Of a stretch of 33,522 bases of DNA, positions 1 to 8,608 are shown piece by piece. The notes beneath the pieces were generated by a model. That model saw nothing but the letters and a program-made list of their open reading frames with translations, had not been told where the DNA came from and made no database searches. Positions within the stretch are counted from its first letter, which is position 1. Every line of letters starts with the position of its first letter. Both the position numbers and the translations under genes were made by a program. Origin of the DNA: Helicobacter sp. (lineage in GTDB: Bacteria; Campylobacterota; Campylobacteria; Campylobacterales; Helicobacteraceae); NCBI GenBank assembly GCA_014799985.1, contig JAAVGZ010000089.1:35165-68686 (forward strand), in the 5' to 3' direction.

Positions 1-176
1 ACAAAGCTCGCGAGGCTCGCGCTAAAATCGCATGCCTCTGTCGTGCAGCCCGGGGTGGAATCTCTGGGGTAAAAATAAACAACCACAAAAGAGCCAAGTA
101 GATTCTGCAAGCAGAGCTCTGTGCCATCGGCGCTAGGCAGGCAAAAAAGCGGCGCGGTGTCGCCTGTTGTCAGCAT
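1..176 (-). CDS. bcp: Thiol peroxidase Bcp (peroxiredoxin Q), 3'-truncated by the window edge
   Basis: Only the first 58 codons are in the window. They read MLTTGDTAPLFCLPSADGTE, then a strand ending VVVYFYPRDSTPGCTTEACDF. The block YFYPRDxTPGCTTEACDF is the peroxidatic-site signature of the Bcp/PrxQ family; the Cys of PGCTTE is the peroxidatic residue. The family reduces hydrogen peroxide and organic hydroperoxides in the cytoplasm using thioredoxin. The ATG at 176-174 is preceded by a good ribosome binding site (AAAGGAAAC, about 180-188). That site overlaps the stop codon of the upstream membrane protein gene, 10 bases away, so the two are probably co-transcribed. The resolving Cys usual in Bcp would lie five residues after the peroxidatic one, and a Cys is present there (TEAC). 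Identification is firm; the rest of the protein cannot be judged. Confidence 0.9.
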   Translation of the reverse strand, partial: MLTTGDTAPLFCLPSADGTELCLQNLLGSFVVVYFYPRDSTPGCTTEACDFSASLASF

Positions 177-186
177 CGTGTTTCCT

Positions 187-597
187 TTAAACATAAAAAG
201 TCAGCAATACTAGCACAAGCAACAAGACGATGTCAAGGGCATATTTCTTTTTCGCCCACGCGATGAACGCGCCCTGCTCGGCGACATCATAGCTCGCAAT
301 CACGCGTTGACGCTTGTAGCGCCGAATCTCGTTGCATGCCATCACGGCGCCAACAAAGCTCATTATCATCGCATTCAGGCTATAATTTTGCTGCATAAAC
401 GCGAGAATGACGCCCGTGAAGACGGCAGAGGCGAGCAAGAAATTATACGCGGGCGTGAGCAGGCGAATGCGCCGCACGAGATGCGGAAACGAGCGCATTT
501 GGAACAAAAACAGAAGCGCTAGGGCAGGGGGGACGAAGAGCAAAAACGCGAAAATTTTGTGGTAGCCTAAGGTTTCTAACAAGATAGCTGCGGGCAT
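187..597 (-). CDS. Small integral membrane protein, function unknown
   Basis: The protein has 136 residues and about four hydrophobic segments (roughly residues 10-33, 47-66, 71-88 and 117-135). A basic loop (RRIRLL) follows the first segment and a charged, Arg/Lys-rich loop (NEIRRYKRQR) follows the third. There is no signal peptide, catalytic motif or cysteine pair. A longer frame is open upstream to about 729, but ATG 597-595 has the only good Shine-Dalgarno (GGAGAAT), and the upstream part overlaps hemH on the other strand, so I use 597. The gene sits 10 bases before bcp and probably shares its transcript; a perfect TATAAT lies about 50 bases upstream. I do not recognise the family. A small inner-membrane protein beside a peroxiredoxin could be related to redox stress, but this is only context. 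Confidence 0.72.
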   Translation of the reverse strand: MPAAILLETLGYHKIFAFLLFVPPALALLFLFQMRSFPHLVRRIRLLTPAYNFLLASAVFTGVILAFMQQNYSLNAMIMSFVGAVMACNEIRRYKRQRVIASYDVAEQGAFIAWAKKKYALDIVLLLVLVLLTFYV

Positions 598-646
598 TAA
601 TTCTCCATTAACAAAAATCAAATACCATTTGGTTTTTGGAAATCGC

Positions 647-652
647 ATTATA
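647..652 (-). promoter_or_regulatory. -10 element for the membrane protein/bcp pair
   Basis: On the minus strand this is a perfect TATAAT followed by GCG, about 50 bases before the ATG at 597. No clear -35 is visible 17 bases upstream, which is usual for Campylobacterota housekeeping promoters. The region also divides the minus pair from hemH on the plus strand, so the 88-base gap carries divergent promoters. Confidence 0.55.
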
Positions 653-685
653 CCGAAACTCTGTTGAATCCCTAGTTCCAAAGGA

Positions 686-1633
686 GTGGATATTAAAGCC
701 GTGCTGCTTCTTAATATGGGTGGTCCCAATCATCTTGATGACGTTCCGCTCTTTTTGTATAATATGTTCTGTGATAAAAACATACTCACGATTTCCAATC
801 CCATTCTGCGCTCTATTGTCGCGCGCTGCATAGTCGCCCTGCGTGTCAAGGAATCCACGCGCAACTATTCCCTGATTGGCGGCAAATCGCCCATTGTTGC
901 GCACACCAAGCGCTTGGTCGAGGCGCTTAGCAAGCAGGATTCCAAGACTCATTTTGACTTTGCGATGAGCTACACACCGCCGTTTATCCACGACATCATC
1001 GCGCGTTTTAAAACGGCAAATCTTGATGAACTCACGCTTTTTAGCCTGTATCCCCATTATTCGACAACAACAACCCTCACATCGTTAGAGTTGGTACAAA
1101 AAGCATGCAACGCATGCGCATATTATCCAAAGATTCACACAATCGACCGCTATTATAATGACGCATATTATAATGACGCCATCGTAGCGCGCATTCAAGA
1201 ATCTTTGGCAGCGCATTCTATGGATAGCCAAGAAGTTGTGCTGCTTTTTTCTGCACATGGACTGCCCGAAAAGGTCGTGCAAAAAGGCGACCCTTATGTC
1301 GAAGAAATCTTGCAAAATATTGCAATCTTGGGCGAAAAGCTCGAAGCAGAAGGAATCAGATTTAAAAAAATCATGCATGCATTCCAATCCCACATTGGAC
1401 CCGTGCGCTGGACAAAGCCTTTTATATCAGAAGTGCTCGATGAACTAAGCGGAGAATCGGTGCTTGTTTATCCCATTGCATTCAGCATTGACAATTCGGA
1501 AACAGACTATGAACTCTCGATTCAATACCGTCAATATGCAAAAGAGAAAAACATCAAAGCCTACGAAGTCTGTGCATGTCTTAACGACTCTCCTCTTTTT
1601 GTGCGGGCAATCTTGAATCTTATCCATTCTTAA
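686..1633 (+). CDS. hemH: Ferrochelatase HemH
   Basis: Ferrochelatase inserts Fe2+ into protoporphyrin IX, the last step of protohaem synthesis. The 315-residue protein is of normal bacterial length. It opens with the family block KAVLLLNMGGPN, contains GGKSPI and YPHYSTTTT, the metal/porphyrin-site FSAHGLP with its invariant His, the AFQSHIGPVRW block, and the C-terminal acidic patch DNSETDYEL. There is no C-terminal iron-sulfur cysteine cluster. The start is uncertain: GTG at 686 is the only candidate between the in-frame stop at 665 and the first conserved residue, but its Shine-Dalgarno-like AAGGA directly touches it; GTG 701 would be a weaker alternative. The next gene starts 13 bases on. 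hemH beside a CcmG-like thioredoxin and ccsBA makes a unit that supplies haem and attaches it to c-type cytochromes; as I recall H. pylori has the same order (HP0376-HP0378). GC content is about 42%, lower than flanking genes. Confidence 0.95.
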   Translation: MDIKAVLLLNMGGPNHLDDVPLFLYNMFCDKNILTISNPILRSIVARCIVALRVKESTRNYSLIGGKSPIVAHTKRLVEALSKQDSKTHFDFAMSYTPPFIHDIIARFKTANLDELTLFSLYPHYSTTTTLTSLELVQKACNACAYYPKIHTIDRYYNDAYYNDAIVARIQESLAAHSMDSQEVVLLFSAHGLPEKVVQKGDPYVEEILQNIAILGEKLEAEGIRFKKIMHAFQSHIGPVRWTKPFISEVLDELSGESVLVYPIAFSIDNSETDYELSIQYRQYAKEKNIKAYEVCACLNDSPLFVRAILNLIHS

Positions 1634-1646
1634 TTAAGGAGCAACA

Positions 1647-2246
1647 ATGCGTATTTGGCAAATCCTATTTATTTTGGCAGCATTTATGGTCAGTGCATGC
1701 GGCGAAAAGGAATCGGAAAACATCGTGTCTTTTGGCAGCGAAATGAGCACGACAGACATTGAGAAAATCAACAATCTTGACAAAGCATCGTATGCGGAGC
1801 TCGATGGGATTATTAAAGACAATAGCACCATCGACCCCGAGGGGAAATATCTCATGGTGATATTTGGAGTTAATGGCTGCCTCTATTGCGACCAACTCAA
1901 AAAAACGATTAGAGATTCCGAAGAGATTCGAGACAAGCTCAAACAAGATTTTGCGCCCTATTATGTTAATTTTAGCTACATTAAGCCCCATCAGTTCGTA
2001 ACTAATTTAACACCCAATCCGATTGTAACAACCGATTTGGTGCGGATTTATCGCGTGGGACCCACGCCAATGATTATCTTTGCCAACCAAAATGCACAAA
2101 CAATTTTCACGCACACAGGCGCGATTGACGAAAAACAACTTCTTGCCATGCTCGATTTTGTTGCGAGCCAAGAGTGGAAAGGGGCACAAGACGAAAAAGA
2201 AGTCAATGCGCGGCTTCTCAACTTTTTACAGGAGCGCCTGCAATGA
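1647..2246 (+). CDS. Lipoprotein thioredoxin-fold protein (SoxW/CcmG-like), cytochrome c maturation
   Basis: The protein has 199 residues. It begins with a lipoprotein signal peptide; the lipobox is VSAC with Cys18 as the lipidated residue, so it should be anchored in the periplasm. The thioredoxin-like domain follows, with the active-site CxxC at Cys78-Cys81 (GCLYC) and the cis-proline segment GPTPMII near residue 140. It most likely reduces the disulfide of apocytochrome c haem-binding CXXCH motifs before CcsBA attaches haem, or acts as a periplasmic disulfide reductase/isomerase. ATG 1647 has a strong AAGGAG seven bases upstream. The stop overlaps the ccsBA start by four bases (ATGA), indicating translational coupling. 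The position between hemH and ccsBA corresponds to H. pylori HP0377, described as a CcmG/DsbC-type protein; that match is from memory. GC content is low (one counted line was 35%). Confidence 0.86.
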   Translation: MRIWQILFILAAFMVSACGEKESENIVSFGSEMSTTDIEKINNLDKASYAELDGIIKDNSTIDPEGKYLMVIFGVNGCLYCDQLKKTIRDSEEIRDKLKQDFAPYYVNFSYIKPHQFVTNLTPNPIVTTDLVRIYRVGPTPMIIFANQNAQTIFTHTGAIDEKQLLAMLDFVASQEWKGAQDEKEVNARLLNFLQERLQ

Positions 2247-5074
2247 TAAGGATTCTAATTGCACAACTCGGTTCATTTTGGCTCACATATCTCTTGCTTT
2301 TTGCTTATGGCGCGGCATGCGCTGTCGCAACATTTATCGAAAATGATTATGGCACAGAATCGGCTAAAGTGGTGGTTTATTCAAGCAATTGGTTTGCGGT
2401 ATTGCATGCGTTTTTGCTCATTAATTTATTGCTCATTCTCTATCGATTCAGCCTCGCGAAACGTAAACGTTATTCGACCTTGCTCTTGCATGCCTCTTTT
2501 GTCATGATTCTGCTTGGCGCTGCGATGACGCGTTATGTTGGCTTTGAAGGAATGTTACATATTCGCGAAGGAGAATCCAACTCCGTCATGCAATCGAGCG
2601 AAAAATTTTTGCTCGTGCGTGCACTCAAGGGTGATGTGAACAAAGAGTTTTCCGCTGTCTATTATGACTTTCCGCTCCAAGTCTCCTATCTCTATTCCAA
2701 AGATTTTAACTATGACCTCGACATTGGTGGCGAGACCATCAATTTCTCGTATGGAGGCTTTGAACATAGCAGCAATCCTAAAGATAATCAATCGCGCCTC
2801 CTCATCAATCTTAGCTACAAAGGCAACAGCCAAACAATCGCTGTTCGCGATGGACAATTTAAACGTTTTTTGTTTGGCAACATACGTTTCATGGTTGGTT
2901 GGGGAACGCGCGACATCGAGCTACCATTTGCTATCAAACTTGAAGATTTTGAGCTCGAACGTTATCCCGGCTCCCATGCCCCTTCGTCTTATTCATCGCA
3001 TGTCGTTGTCGTTGATGACCAAAAAGGAATCACGATGCCCTATCATATCTATATGAATCACACTCTTGATTATGGCGGCTATCGCTTTTTTCAAACATCA
3101 TACGACCCCGATGAACTTGGAACACATCTTTCTGTCAATAACGACCCGGGCAAGATTCCAACATACATTGGCTATGCGATGCTCATTATCGCTTTTATCT
3201 GGATTCTTCTTGACCCAAAAGGACGATTTAAAAGGCTATCAAGCTTCGTCAAACGTCAAAATCCTGCCGTAACATGCGCGTTTCTGCTGCTCTGTTTCGC
3301 CCCTGTTGCGTTGCATGCAGAATCTGTGCCCCAACAAGGTCCCGAAGCGATTGTCATCGAAGACGAGCTCTTGCAAGACATGCGCGCGCAGGCAAGCACG
3401 CTCACAAAAGCCATTGTCTTTGGCGTGCGCACGCGTACAAAAGAGCATGCGAATCACTTCGCGCGCCTGCTTGTGCAAGACTTTGGCGGGCGCATTAAGC
3501 CAATGGACACTCTGGCGAGCGATTTTATCCACAAAATCACCAAACGAGATAGGTTTCTTGATATGGACAATATCCAACTCCTACTTGGAATGCTCGCCTA
3601 CCCCGAAGAATGGAAAGGCGTGAAGATGATTTATATCGGCACGCCCGCTCTCAAACAAATCTTGGGCTTGAATCCAAGCGAAAAATATGCCTCGTTTTAC
3701 GACATGTACCAAGATGGCTACTATAAACTTTTTAACCTCGTTGCGGAAGTCAATCTTAAAAAACCCGCCGAACGTGGCACGCTCGACAAAGACATCTTGG
3801 CTGTGAATGAACGTTTCGAGGCGATGTTCGCGATTCTAAGCGCCGAAATATTGCGCATTCTGCCCGTCTCGCCCGACAAAATGAATGCCAATGTCGCAGG
3901 CGACTCGACACTGCTTTCAAAATGGTACTCGCCTGTCGAGCTCGGGCTTTTTAGCGAAGAGGAGCGCAACAAAATCCTGCATATCGTGCGCGATTATTTC
4001 CGCGCGCTCGATGACCTCGTTGCGGGCGGGAGCGCGAGCGCGGCAGATTCCGCCTTGCAGCCGCTGTTTGACTACCAAAACGAACACGGCGCAGCGCTCC
4101 TGCCAAGCAGCGCGAAAATCAGCGCCGAGATTCTGCTGAACCGCTCCAATCCCTTTCAGATGCTGTGCTATCTCTACCTGCTGTTTGGCTTGCTCATGTT
4201 TGCGATGTGCTTCGTGCGAATCCTGCGCAACACGAAAGGCAGCCGCACAATCGACAGAATCCTGCTTGGCTGCATCGTGCTTGTGTTGGTATGCAACACG
4301 GCAGCACTTGGGCTACGCTGGTATGTCGGCGGGCACGCGCCGTGGAGCAACGCCTACGAATCGATGATTTACATCGCATGGGCAACGGCAATCTGCGGCG
4401 TGCTCTTGTTGCGCGGATTCTTGCTCGCGTTTTCGACAGCGTCCGTGATGGCTGGAATCGTGCTGTTTGTCGCGCATTTGGGCTTCATGGACCCCCAAAT
4501 TGGCAATCTCGTCCCCGTGCTCAAATCCTATTGGCTGAATATCCATGTCTCTATCATCACGGCGAGCTATGGCTTCCTCGCGCTCTCGTTCTTGCTTGGC
4601 GCGGTGATTCTGCTGCTCTTCTTGCTGCGCTCGCCCAAACGCGCGCAACTCGATGACTCGATTCAAACCCTTAGCGCCGTGAATGAATTGAGCCTCATTG
4701 TCGGGCTCGGAATGCTCACCGTTGGGACATTCTTGGGCGGAATCTGGGCGAACGAGAGCTGGGGGCGCTATTGGGGCTGGGATTCCAAAGAGACATGGTC
4801 GCTGATTTCGATTGTTACCTACACGCTCATTTTGCATGCGCGCTTCGTGCGCGGCGGCGATTCGCCCTATATCCTCGCCTCGCTTAGCGTTGTGGGATTC
4901 TATTCAATTCTTATGACCTATTTTGGCGTGAATTTCTATCTTTCGGGGCTGCATTCCTATGCCGCTGGCGACCCCGTGCCAATCCCTGCGTTTCTCTATT
5001 ACCTCGTGGGCGGCACAATCGCGCTCATCGTGTGCGCGGGATTCAAGAGCGACCTAAAGAGCGGCATTAGCTAA
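2243..5074 (+). CDS. ccsBA: Cytochrome c synthase CcsBA (fused ResB/CcsB and CcsA)
   Basis: This system II cytochrome c synthase exports haem and ligates it to apocytochrome c outside the inner membrane. The frame is open upstream, but ATG 2243, overlapping the previous stop as ATGA with GGAG before it, gives 943 residues, the usual length of the fused form. The N-terminal half is ResB-like, with transmembrane helices and a large periplasmic domain; a hydrophobic segment near residues 340-365 leads to a second periplasmic region. The C-terminal half is CcsA-like. The WWD haem-handling motif is WANESWGRYWGWDSKETW, about residues 834-851. Four histidines fit the functional set: His83 and His865 (membrane) and His768 and His904 (periplasmic). 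Their spacing (97 and 39) equals that I recall for H. hepaticus CcsBA (77, 761, 858, 897). GC content changes from about 42% (2641-2820) to 59% (4261-4440) within this gene. Confidence 0.96.
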   Translation: MIRILIAQLGSFWLTYLLLFAYGAACAVATFIENDYGTESAKVVVYSSNWFAVLHAFLLINLLLILYRFSLAKRKRYSTLLLHASFVMILLGAAMTRYVGFEGMLHIREGESNSVMQSSEKFLLVRALKGDVNKEFSAVYYDFPLQVSYLYSKDFNYDLDIGGETINFSYGGFEHSSNPKDNQSRLLINLSYKGNSQTIAVRDGQFKRFLFGNIRFMVGWGTRDIELPFAIKLEDFELERYPGSHAPSSYSSHVVVVDDQKGITMPYHIYMNHTLDYGGYRFFQTSYDPDELGTHLSVNNDPGKIPTYIGYAMLIIAFIWILLDPKGRFKRLSSFVKRQNPAVTCAFLLLCFAPVALHAESVPQQGPEAIVIEDELLQDMRAQASTLTKAIVFGVRTRTKEHANHFARLLVQDFGGRIKPMDTLASDFIHKITKRDRFLDMDNIQLLLGMLAYPEEWKGVKMIYIGTPALKQILGLNPSEKYASFYDMYQDGYYKLFNLVAEVNLKKPAERGTLDKDILAVNERFEAMFAILSAEILRILPVSPDKMNANVAGDSTLLSKWYSPVELGLFSEEERNKILHIVRDYFRALDDLVAGGSASAADSALQPLFDYQNEHGAALLPSSAKISAEILLNRSNPFQMLCYLYLLFGLLMFAMCFVRILRNTKGSRTIDRILLGCIVLVLVCNTAALGLRWYVGGHAPWSNAYESMIYIAWATAICGVLLLRGFLLAFSTASVMAGIVLFVAHLGFMDPQIGNLVPVLKSYWLNIHVSIITASYGFLALSFLLGAVILLLFLLRSPKRAQLDDSIQTLSAVNELSLIVGLGMLTVGTFLGGIWANESWGRYWGWDSKETWSLISIVTYTLILHARFVRGGDSPYILASLSVVGFYSILMTYFGVNFYLSGLHSYAAGDPVPIPAFLYYLVGGTIALIVCAGFKSDLKSGIS

Positions 5075-6422
5075 GGCGCAACGCGCCCTTTTTGAACTCA
5101 TAGAGAATCACGCAGCATGCGATGACGCTCGATGCCACCATCGCGCATGGATAGCTCCACCAAACGCCGTCAATGCCCCAAAACTTGGGCAACGTGAGCA
5201 CGAACGGAATCGCAAACAACAGGCTCGAGCTAAGCGTAACGAGCAGCGCATGCCATGGGCGCTGAATGCTTTGCAACAGAATCGCACTACAAAGGCTCAT
5301 GCCAAGCAGCACGAATCCGAGATAGTAGATTCCGATTGCATGCGCGACATCGGCAGAAAGCATGGGGTCGCGCAGAATCTCGGCTTCGCTCACGAAAATG
5401 CTCACGAGCAGCGGCGCAAAGCTGTGTGAGAGCCCATACATCACGACTCCAAGCACGAGCGAAAACGCGAGCCCAAAGGAGAACACGGAGCGAATGCGCT
5501 GGGTGCAACCCGCGCCATAGTTGAAGCTCGCGATGGGCTGAATGCTTTGCGCGCTCGAGAGAATCACGGTAAAGACAACGATTCCTGTGTACATCAGAAT
5601 GCTATAAATCGCGATGCCGCGCTCGCCCGCGATTTCGCGCAACGCGTGGTTGAAGGCGAGCATCATGAGCGATGCGCTAATCTCTGCCACCGATTGTGGG
5701 ATTCCGTTTTTCGCCGAAACGAGGCACGCGCGAATGTTGAAATAGCGCAAGAAATAAATCTCGCCCTGCCGCAACACGAAGTGCCGCAGCAGCACGAAGA
5801 ATCCAATCGCGTTGCCGAGCACCGTGGCGAGCGCCGCGCCAAAGAGCCCCCAGCCCCAGAGGAAAATAAAAATATAATTGAGCACGATGTTCAGCAAAGA
5901 CGCGGCGATTGTCGCGAACATCGCGAGGTTGGGGCGCTTGTCGTTAATCGCGAAAATATCGAGCATGGGCTGCAACACGATGAAGATTCCGCCCAAGAAG
6001 ATGATTCCGATATACTCGACCACGAGCGGCTCGAGCACAGCTGACGCGCCGAGCAATCGCGCCATTTCGTAGCGAAAGAGGAACAGCACAACGCCAATAA
6101 TGCTGCCGCTTATGAGCGCAAAATAAAATATCGAGCTAAAAATCATGCGGGCGCGCTGTGGCTTGCCCTTGCCGATATAATACGAGCTCAAAGACGCGCC
6201 GCCAATGCTGAAAAGAAGCTCGTAGGCAATCATCACGGGAAACAGAGGCCACGCGATTCCGACAGCCGCGAGCGCGTTCGCGCCGACCATCTGCCCCACG
6301 AAGATGCCATCGATTGTCGCGTTGGTCGAGAGGGCAAGCATCGCGCAAACAGAGGGGATAAAATAGGTGAAAAAGAGACGGACGATGGACTGATTGCGCA
6401 AATCGATTTTGTTGGCTGCCAT
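5067..6422 (-). CDS. MATE-family multidrug/Na+-driven efflux transporter
   Basis: The 451-residue protein has about twelve hydrophobic segments in two halves, as in MatE transporters. It shows the N-terminal LSTNATIDGIFVGQMVGANALAAVG, typical of MATE helices 1-2, and a similar GMSLCSAILLQSIQRPW region in the second half. These proteins export cationic drugs or metabolites in exchange for Na+ or H+. The open frame runs to 6485, but ATG 6422 has a strong GGAGG seven bases upstream and the protein then begins MAANKIDLRN, so I take that start. The 3' end overlaps ccsBA tail to tail by eight bases (5067-5074). It diverges from rluB, and the 62-base gap contains the palindrome ATTATAAT, which can act as -10 for both. 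The family is secure; the substrate cannot be predicted, and the NorM name is not justified. Confidence 0.9.
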   Translation of the reverse strand: MAANKIDLRNQSIVRLFFTYFIPSVCAMLALSTNATIDGIFVGQMVGANALAAVGIAWPLFPVMIAYELLFSIGGASLSSYYIGKGKPQRARMIFSSIFYFALISGSIIGVVLFLFRYEMARLLGASAVLEPLVVEYIGIIFLGGIFIVLQPMLDIFAINDKRPNLAMFATIAASLLNIVLNYIFIFLWGWGLFGAALATVLGNAIGFFVLLRHFVLRQGEIYFLRYFNIRACLVSAKNGIPQSVAEISASLMMLAFNHALREIAGERGIAIYSILMYTGIVVFTVILSSAQSIQPIASFNYGAGCTQRIRSVFSFGLAFSLVLGVVMYGLSHSFAPLLVSIFVSEAEILRDPMLSADVAHAIGIYYLGFVLLGMSLCSAILLQSIQRPWHALLVTLSSSLLFAIPFVLTLPKFWGIDGVWWSYPCAMVASSVIACCVILYEFKKGALRLS

Positions 6423-6446
6423 AGGATTCCTCCAAAATAATGTAAA

Positions 6447-6454
6447 ATTATAAT
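6447..6454. promoter_or_regulatory. Overlapping divergent -10 elements, MATE transporter / rluB
   Basis: ATTATAAT is its own reverse complement. It reads TATAAT on the plus strand (6449-6454, 31 bases before the rluB ATG) and TATAAT on the minus strand (6452-6447, 25 bases before the transporter ATG). No strong -35 is visible on either side. The two promoters cannot be occupied at the same time. Confidence 0.6.
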
Positions 6455-6484
6455 GTGTCTGCACTAAAAATTCAAAGGAACACA

Positions 6485-7237
6485 ATGCGAATCAACCAAT
6501 ACATCGCCCACAACAGCACGTACTCGCGCCGCGAGGCAGATAGGCTCATCGAGCAGGGGCGCGTGCGCGTGAACAAAGCGCTTGCAAGCGCGGGGCAGCG
6601 CGTTACGCCAAAGGACAGAATCACGATTGATTCCAAGCCGCTCAAGCCAACCAAGCATTTTAGCGTGATTGCCTACCACAAGCCCAAAGGCGAGATTGTC
6701 AGCAAGCATGACGAGCACAATCGGCGCATTATTTTCGATTCTCTGCCAAGCGGGTTCGCGCATTTTCGCACGATTGGGCGGCTCGACTTCGCGAGCGAGG
6801 GGCTGCTTTTGCTGACAGACAGCGCGAAGGTCGCCGATGCGCTCACGCATAGCAACCTCACGCGCAGCTACTATCTCAAGCTTGGCGGCAAGCTCACGCC
6901 CGCGCTTTTTGAGGCAATGGAGCAGGGGCTACACCTAGACGATGCGCACAAGGGCGCGCACCACAAAAGCGAGATTGTGAGCATGGACTTTGCGCCGTTT
7001 GTGTCGTACAAGGTGCTTGGCGAATCGAAGAATTACGCGCGCATGCGCGTGCAGATAAGCGAAGGGCAAAACCGCGAGCTAAGGCGATTCTTCGCCGCAT
7101 TTTCTCTCGATGTGCTCGACTTGAAGCGCGTAGAGTTTGGCTTTGTGTCTCTTTCTTCACTTCAACCAACCAAATGGCGATTTTTAAACAAAGCCGAGTA
7201 TAATAAACTGCATCGATTTTTAGAGGGAATGGAATGA
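6485..7237 (+). CDS. rluB: Pseudouridine synthase of the RluB/RsuA family
   Basis: The enzyme isomerises a specific uridine in ribosomal RNA. The 250-residue protein starts with an S4 RNA-binding domain (RINQYIAHNSTYSRREADRL, residues 2-21, continuing to about 50), followed by the catalytic domain. The RsuA-type active-site motif is GRLDFASEGLLLLTD with catalytic Asp101. YHKPKGE (about residues 64-70) and EGQNRELRRFF later in the chain are further family blocks. The frame is open to 6455, but ATG 6485 follows AAAGGAACACA and begins exactly at the S4 domain. The gene overlaps the M23 peptidase by four bases (ATGA). RluB modifies 23S and RsuA modifies 16S rRNA; the sequence alone does not separate them, so the symbol is the more likely of two. 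Confidence 0.85.
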   Translation: MRINQYIAHNSTYSRREADRLIEQGRVRVNKALASAGQRVTPKDRITIDSKPLKPTKHFSVIAYHKPKGEIVSKHDEHNRRIIFDSLPSGFAHFRTIGRLDFASEGLLLLTDSAKVADALTHSNLTRSYYLKLGGKLTPALFEAMEQGLHLDDAHKGAHHKSEIVSMDFAPFVSYKVLGESKNYARMRVQISEGQNRELRRFFAAFSLDVLDLKRVEFGFVSLSSLQPTKWRFLNKAEYNKLHRFLEGME

Positions 7238-8595
7238 AAAAAATCCTATTGTCAGCGATTGTGTTTGTGATTGTGGCGTTTGGCAGCGTTGTGGCACTCA
7301 ATCCCGATAGTTTCGAGAGTAATCCGCCGCATATCGATGTTGCGGACGAAGTGTTTTGGAACTTCAAAGATTCTCTGCAAATCACGCTTAGCGATGAGAG
7401 CGGAATCCAAAATTATCAAGTCTATATGGTCTCGGGCAGCGAAAGCCGCCTTGTCGAGAGCACGAACCCACCAAACAGCCCAAAACATGTCGCGATTCAG
7501 ATTCCTGCGCCAAAAAATACGATGTTCTTGAGCGATGGCGGTGTCGAGATTCAAATCACCGCGACAGACAGCAGCTATTTTGGCTTTGGCAACACCGCCA
7601 AAAAGACGATTCGCACGACACTCGACACACAAAAGCCCTACATCGACATTCTCGCGCATTCCTATAAAATCGTGCGCGGAGGCAGCGCGTTTGTCGTTTT
7701 TCAGGCGCTCGATGACAACCTCGCGGCAATCACGCTCGAGGGTGGCAGGTGGCAGTTTAAGCCCGTGTATTTCGCCGATGGAGGCTACTATGCCGCGCTC
7801 GTGGCTTGGGACGTGCGCGACAACGACTTCAACGCACGCGTGATTGTCGAAGACAAGGCGGGAAATAGGAGCGTGATGCCCGTGCCATTTTATCGCGTCA
7901 AACGTGAATACAAAACATCGACCATTAAAATCGGCAACGATTTTATTGACGGCAAAATCACGAGCCTCATTAGCGAGATTAACCAAAACTCGCCCGAGAG
8001 CTTGGCAACGCCCGCTGACAAGTTCAGCTATATCAACAAAACCATTCGCGACAAAAATGTCGAGATTGTGAATCTCGTGGGGCAAAACTACAACCAAGCC
8101 ATGATTCTGCCCACCGATTTCGCGCTCTCGAAGTTCTATCCGCTGCGCAATGGCGCTGCTGTTGGGCGCTTTGGCGACCACCGCTATTTTTCGTATGAGA
8201 ACAACATCATCGGCGAGTCGTATCATTTAGGAATCGATTTTGCTAGCGTCAAGCAAGCACCCGTGATTCTAAGCAATGGGGGCGTTGTCGCGTTTGCTGG
8301 GTTCAACGGAATCTATGGCAACATGGTGATTATCGACCATGGGCTTGGGCTCATGAGCCTCTATGCGCACCTAAGCCGCATCGATGTGCATGAGGGGCAG
8401 CAATTGGAATCGGGGGCACAAATAGGAAACACGGGCTTAACGGGGCTTGTGTTGGGCGACCATCTGCATTTTGCCACGCTTGTTCAGGGAGTTGAGAGCA
8501 ACCCAACAGAATGGCTGGATTCTAAATGGATTAACGATAATCTATTTAATATCATTAAAGATGCGAAGGTACTCATCGAATCCCATTCCCGTTAG
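7234..8595 (+). CDS. M23 (LytM) family peptidoglycan endopeptidase
   Basis: The protein has 453 residues. Residues 1-22 form an N-terminal signal or anchor helix, and a long beta-rich segment (about 30-225) contains Ig-like or cadherin-like strands (ADEVFWNFKDSLQITLSDESG, LDTQKPYID). After a linker comes a C-terminal LytM domain (about 310-425). Zinc ligands are His331 and Asp335 (HLGID) and His412 (HLH); His379 (YAHLS) and His410 complete an intact active site. It should cut peptide cross-links in periplasmic murein. ATG 7234 overlaps the rluB stop. minC follows 13 bases later, so a cell-wall hydrolase and a division-site inhibitor share a transcript. It resembles the Csd1-Csd3 shape-determining hydrolases in domain type, but I cannot assign it to one of these; the neighbouring gene is not the bactofilin that accompanies csd1. 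Confidence 0.9.
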   Translation: MKKILLSAIVFVIVAFGSVVALNPDSFESNPPHIDVADEVFWNFKDSLQITLSDESGIQNYQVYMVSGSESRLVESTNPPNSPKHVAIQIPAPKNTMFLSDGGVEIQITATDSSYFGFGNTAKKTIRTTLDTQKPYIDILAHSYKIVRGGSAFVVFQALDDNLAAITLEGGRWQFKPVYFADGGYYAALVAWDVRDNDFNARVIVEDKAGNRSVMPVPFYRVKREYKTSTIKIGNDFIDGKITSLISEINQNSPESLATPADKFSYINKTIRDKNVEIVNLVGQNYNQAMILPTDFALSKFYPLRNGAAVGRFGDHRYFSYENNIIGESYHLGIDFASVKQAPVILSNGGVVAFAGFNGIYGNMVIIDHGLGLMSLYAHLSRIDVHEGQQLESGAQIGNTGLTGLVLGDHLHFATLVQGVESNPTEWLDSKWINDNLFNIIKDAKVLIESHSR

Positions 8596-8608
8596 AGAGG
8601 AATTTAAA

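Noticed and set aside
1150-1181. 15-base tandem duplication in hemH coding YYNDAYYNDA
   Set aside because: The segment has the same length as the matching part of H. pylori HemH as I remember it, so it is not an insertion; the repeat is probably chance or conversion.
7252-8226. 324-codon open frame antisense to the M23 gene
   Set aside because: The plus-strand gene has an intact zinc site and good start. The antisense protein has no domain and arises from biased codon use.
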